Source: Verrucomicrobiota bacterium
GTDB taxonomy: Bacteria; Verrucomicrobiota; Verrucomicrobiia; Opitutales; Opitutaceae
DNA: 24,281 nucleotides
Direction of reading: 5' to 3'
Assembly (NCBI GenBank): GCA_023457715.1
Contig: JAEWKR010000142.1
Coordinates: 1 to 24,281, forward strand
Every line of letters starts with the position of its first letter. Position 1 is the first letter of the stretch. The notes below the pieces were generated by a model, which saw only the letters and a program-made list of their open reading frames with translations, did not search any database and was not told the origin of the DNA. Shown here piece by piece: positions 22,256 through 24,281 of the stretch. A program made the position numbers and the translations under genes.

Positions 22256-22384
22256 GGAACCGGCGGCGGCGATGCCGTACGGTGGTCATCTCCCTGCTGT
22301 CACCACGCACCGGCCATGTTTTTACGCCCCTCCGTTTCAGACTTTGCAGAAACCGGACGCCTCGCTACTTTTACGACTCCTTCC

Positions 22385-22705
22385 ATGGTTAAAGGCCAGA
22401 AAGTCATCTGTATAAACGACACCTTCACGCCGGCAATCCGGGCGCTGTACAAGCAGCTGCCGGTGAAGGACACGATTTACACGGTGCGGGAGGTTTTCCT
22501 GGGCCGGGAGAAGATCGTAAAGGGCGGCGACTCCGCGACGGTCGGCCTGTTGCTGGAAGAGCTGAAAAACCCGCCCGACCCCTTCCACCAAGGCGAACAG
22601 GAGCTGGGCTTTTCCTCGGAACGCTTCGCCCCTCTCAACGAGCTTCCCGACGAGGAAGCGGCGGTGGAGGAAGTGATCGGCGTCGGCGCCTGGGCCCCCG
22701 TGTGA
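22385..22705 (+). CDS. Small conserved-looking hypothetical protein (106 aa)
   Basis: Start at the ATG 22385 (MVKGQKVICINDTFTPAIRA). The earlier in-frame ATG at 22316 adds residues that look like untranslated leader. The pattern VICINDTF, KDTIYTVREVFLGREK, GLLLEELKNP and LGFSSERFAPLNELPDEEAA looks like a small SH3-like beta domain found in hypothetical proteins of this phylum and in phages (impression only). The tail is acidic and unstructured. Upstream, TTGCAG (22344-22349) and TACTTT (22366-22371), 16 bases apart, form a possible promoter that would leave a very short leader. Function unknown. Confidence 0.68.
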   Translation: MVKGQKVICINDTFTPAIRALYKQLPVKDTIYTVREVFLGREKIVKGGDSATVGLLLEELKNPPDPFHQGEQELGFSSERFAPLNELPDEEAAVEEVIGVGAWAPV

Positions 22706-22725
22706 GGTTCGAGCGCCTGATTGTT

Positions 22726-22872
22726 GGCCGCAAAAAGTCGCAGAAGGCGCAAAAAGGAACGTGCGCCAACCAATTTACAGAAGCTCGCAGAGGGAGCAGA
22801 GATCTCCGCTTCCTCTGTTGCCTGTAAAAGGATCGGTGCCTCGGTTTTGCGCCTTTTGCGCCTTTTTGCGGC
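22726..22872. repeat. Inverted-repeat element, copy 2
   Basis: Outer arms 22726-22757 (GGCCGCAAAAAGTCGCAGAA...) and 22845-22872, reverse complement with 2 mismatches over 28 bases. The arms match those of the element at 2336-2556, but the inside differs. The inner palindrome here runs from TTACAG to CTGTAA, with CAGAGG/CCTCTG. It lies between convergent genes and ends 10 bp before the exoD stop. Confidence 0.85.
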
Positions 22873-22882
22873 TATCCTTCGG

Positions 22883-23530
22883 CTACCCCGCCATCCACGC
22901 CCACATCTTCTCCAGCGCCGTCCACGCGGCCCCGCCGATGACCACCCAGTAGATGAGGTTGAGGACGAACACGATGTGACCGACCAGGATGAAGACGCCG
23001 TCCCGTTCCAGGTAGCCGCAGGCAATCAGCAGGATCGCCCATCCCGGCAGGAAATTCGTGAAGGGGATGGGGACCGGGATCGCGAGAATCAGTCCGCACG
23101 CGAGAATGACGCCGAAATGAACGGCCCGCATCACCCGGCCGGTGGTCCAGCGCGGCCAGCGGGGGTGGAGGATGCGTTCGATCCAGCGCACGATCCGGGC
23201 GGTGAGCGGCACCAGCTTCGAAAAAAAGCCGGCCGGCAGATGCCATCCCAGGACCCGTCGGGGCAACCAAGGGAGCTTTCCCAGTGCGAGTTGGGCCGCG
23301 ATCGCGGCGATGATCAGGCCCAGGGGCGTGGAAGCCCCCGGCACGGTCACGGGCGGCGCAAACGGCAGGGTCAGGACGACGATCAGCAGCGTGTAAGCCC
23401 GGCCCCCCAGCGCCCCAAGGATCTGCTGCAGCGTCGCCGCCCGGTCGGCGAACGTCCGACGCAGCTCCTCCAGTTGTTCTGAAAGCAGTAGAAAGGGGCG
23501 GTTTGGGTCGGGAGGAAGGGGAAGACTCAC
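22883..23530 (-). CDS. exoD: ExoD-family membrane protein
   Basis: 215 aa. The exopolysaccharide-synthesis ExoD family (PF06055) is recognised by LGGRAYTLLIVVLTLPFAPP, then VPGASTPLGLIIAAIAAQLA, LPWLPRRVLGW and the C-terminal hydrophobic pair CGLILAIPVPIPFTNFLPGW / FILVGHIVFVLNLIYWVVIG. About four to five membrane segments. ExoD affects exopolysaccharide production and alkaline tolerance in rhizobia; the mechanism is unknown. I chose GTG at 23530, whose GTGA overlaps the queE stop. The longer frame to 23599 would run back through queE. Coupling to queE is a matter of layout; no functional link is known. Confidence 0.85.
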   Translation of the reverse strand: MSLPLPPDPNRPFLLLSEQLEELRRTFADRAATLQQILGALGGRAYTLLIVVLTLPFAPPVTVPGASTPLGLIIAAIAAQLALGKLPWLPRRVLGWHLPAGFFSKLVPLTARIVRWIERILHPRWPRWTTGRVMRAVHFGVILACGLILAIPVPIPFTNFLPGWAILLIACGYLERDGVFILVGHIVFVLNLIYWVVIGGAAWTALEKMWAWMAG

Positions 23531-24222
23531 GTGCCTCGTTTGTTGCCGTACAGCTCGATATGGAGGCGAAAAGCGTAGCGGTAACCACGGTCCCGGCAAA
23601 TCGCCGCCAGCCAGGTGGCCCGCGAACGCATCTTCTCGAGCGTGGTGCCCTCAGGCATGAGCAGGACCTTGTGCCGCGGTATCTCCCGCTTCAGCGCCGC
23701 CAGCATGTGCTCGAGCTCGTCGATGTCCTCCGGCCGGGAGACCACGAACTTGAACTGGTACGGGTACTGGTCGATCCATTGACGCACCACGTCCGGCTGC
23801 CAACGCGTGGCCTCGTGCCTGCGCCGCCAGGACGCGTGACGCTCGGGGTCCGGCGCCGAGTTCAGCAGTTTGGGTGACAGCGACGCCAGGTCGCACGGGA
23901 TCTCCCCCGGGGCCACCGTCGCCGCGGTCTCAATCGTGATGTGCCGCCCGGTCGCCCTGATCGTCGTCGCCAGCGCGCGCAATTCCTTCGCGATCATCGG
24001 TTCCCCGCCGGTCAACACCACGTGCCGGGTTGTCGGGTACGCCTCAATCGCCGTCATGACTTCCGCGACGCTCAGCTGGCGACCCTCCGGGTCCCACGAG
24101 GCATAAGGCGTGTCGCACCACGCGCAGCGCAGGTTGCAGCCGCTCGTTCGCACAAACACCGACGCCACGCCGGTGAGTTCGCCTTCGCCCTGGAGCGAAT
24201 GGAAGATTTCGGCGATCAGCAT
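23527..24222 (-). CDS. queE: 7-carboxy-7-deazaguanine synthase
   Basis: 231-aa radical SAM enzyme that contracts 6-carboxytetrahydropterin to 7-carboxy-7-deazaguanine, the step before QueC. The cluster motif C29-x3-C33-x2-C36 (SGCNLRCAWCDTPY) is of the CX3CX2C type, as in the B. subtilis-like enzymes. N-terminal MLIAEIFHSLQGEGELTG and TGGEPMI are family hallmarks. The ATG at 24222 has a pyrimidine-rich leader (GGCGCTCTTCCCCC) and no Shine-Dalgarno motif. The stop overlaps the exoD start. It acts in the same pathway as queC at 20948-21604, on the opposite strand. Confidence 0.95.
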   Translation of the reverse strand: MLIAEIFHSLQGEGELTGVASVFVRTSGCNLRCAWCDTPYASWDPEGRQLSVAEVMTAIEAYPTTRHVVLTGGEPMIAKELRALATTIRATGRHITIETAATVAPGEIPCDLASLSPKLLNSAPDPERHASWRRRHEATRWQPDVVRQWIDQYPYQFKFVVSRPEDIDELEHMLAALKREIPRHKVLLMPEGTTLEKMRSRATWLAAICRDRGYRYAFRLHIELYGNKRGT

Positions 24223-24242
24223 GGGGGAAGAGCGCCGGAGGC

Positions 24243-24253
24243 GGGGGGGGGGG
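24243..24253. repeat. G11 homopolymer
   Basis: Eleven consecutive G followed by CCGCCCCGGG, upstream of queE at the end of the window. It could be length-variable or a sequencing/assembly artefact. No gene is readable in 24223-24281. Confidence 0.6.
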
Positions 24254-24281
24254 CCGCCCCGGGCCGGTGGAGCGGGGGCAC

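Noticed and set aside
24243..24253. G11 tract as a phase-variable switch for queE
   Set aside because: It lies outside the coding frame and near the window end; an assembly or sequencing effect is at least as likely.

Overview
The window looks like a piece of a high-GC (mid-60s %) Gram-negative chromosome, most likely Verrucomicrobiota of the Opitutaceae type. This is an inference from gene content: an OleC/OleD olefin pair, a DUF5069 protein, a histone-deacetylase-like enzyme next to RNase D, many outer-membrane lipoproteins, and intergenic space filled with short palindromes and oligomer repeats. No rRNA, tRNA, CRISPR array, insertion sequence or phage gene is visible. I call 25 protein genes, nearly all with a recognisable family.

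Layout. 108-2263 (minus): DAHP synthase then malate dehydrogenase. 2264-2791: a 528-bp divergent gap with an inverted-repeat element and a strong bidirectional terminator-like hairpin. 2792-5146 (plus): YgfZ-like folate-binding protein, a coupled 76-aa unknown, and galactokinase. 5346-10143 (plus): a five-gene envelope cluster of two secreted CsgG/LpoB-like proteins (one with a PEGA domain), a COG3014-type lipoprotein, a YcfL-type lipoprotein and LpoB, closed by a clear terminator. 10201-10428: octamer arrays. 10430-11414: two more lipoproteins, divergent, one YcfL-like. 11424-12827: MATE exporter. 12926-14682 (minus): TrmA/RlmD-type RNA uracil methyltransferase and YggU. 14940-15767 (plus): SpoU/TrmH RNA methyltransferase. 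15859-20691 (minus): a compact run of HDAC-like enzyme, RNase D, OleC and OleD. 20948-22705 (plus): QueC, a DUF5069 protein and a small unknown. 22883-24222 (minus): QueE overlapping ExoD.

How the genes work together. The 5.3-10.1 kb cluster extends the COG3014-ycfL-lpoB arrangement, linked through LpoB to class A penicillin-binding protein activation, by adding two CsgG-fold periplasmic proteins upstream. It is the best candidate here for an under-described envelope system. OleC and OleD catalyse the late steps of long-chain olefin synthesis, but oleA and oleB are not in the window. QueC and QueE both belong to the queuosine precursor (preQ0) pathway.

The most unusual aspect is the repeat landscape. 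A palindrome with core TCCGCCTnnAGGCGG(G/A) occurs nine times at four loci. At three gene ends (MATE, YggU, OleD) its central TRA is the stop codon. Other palindromes sit in frame inside genes: two 27-bp copies in the RNA methyltransferase gene, and a perfect 26-bp-arm inverted repeat in oleC. Several intergenic regions share a nested design in which inverted arms made of 7-, 8- or 9/10-mer tandem repeats enclose an inner palindrome. Most start codons lack a Shine-Dalgarno motif and follow C/T-rich leaders.
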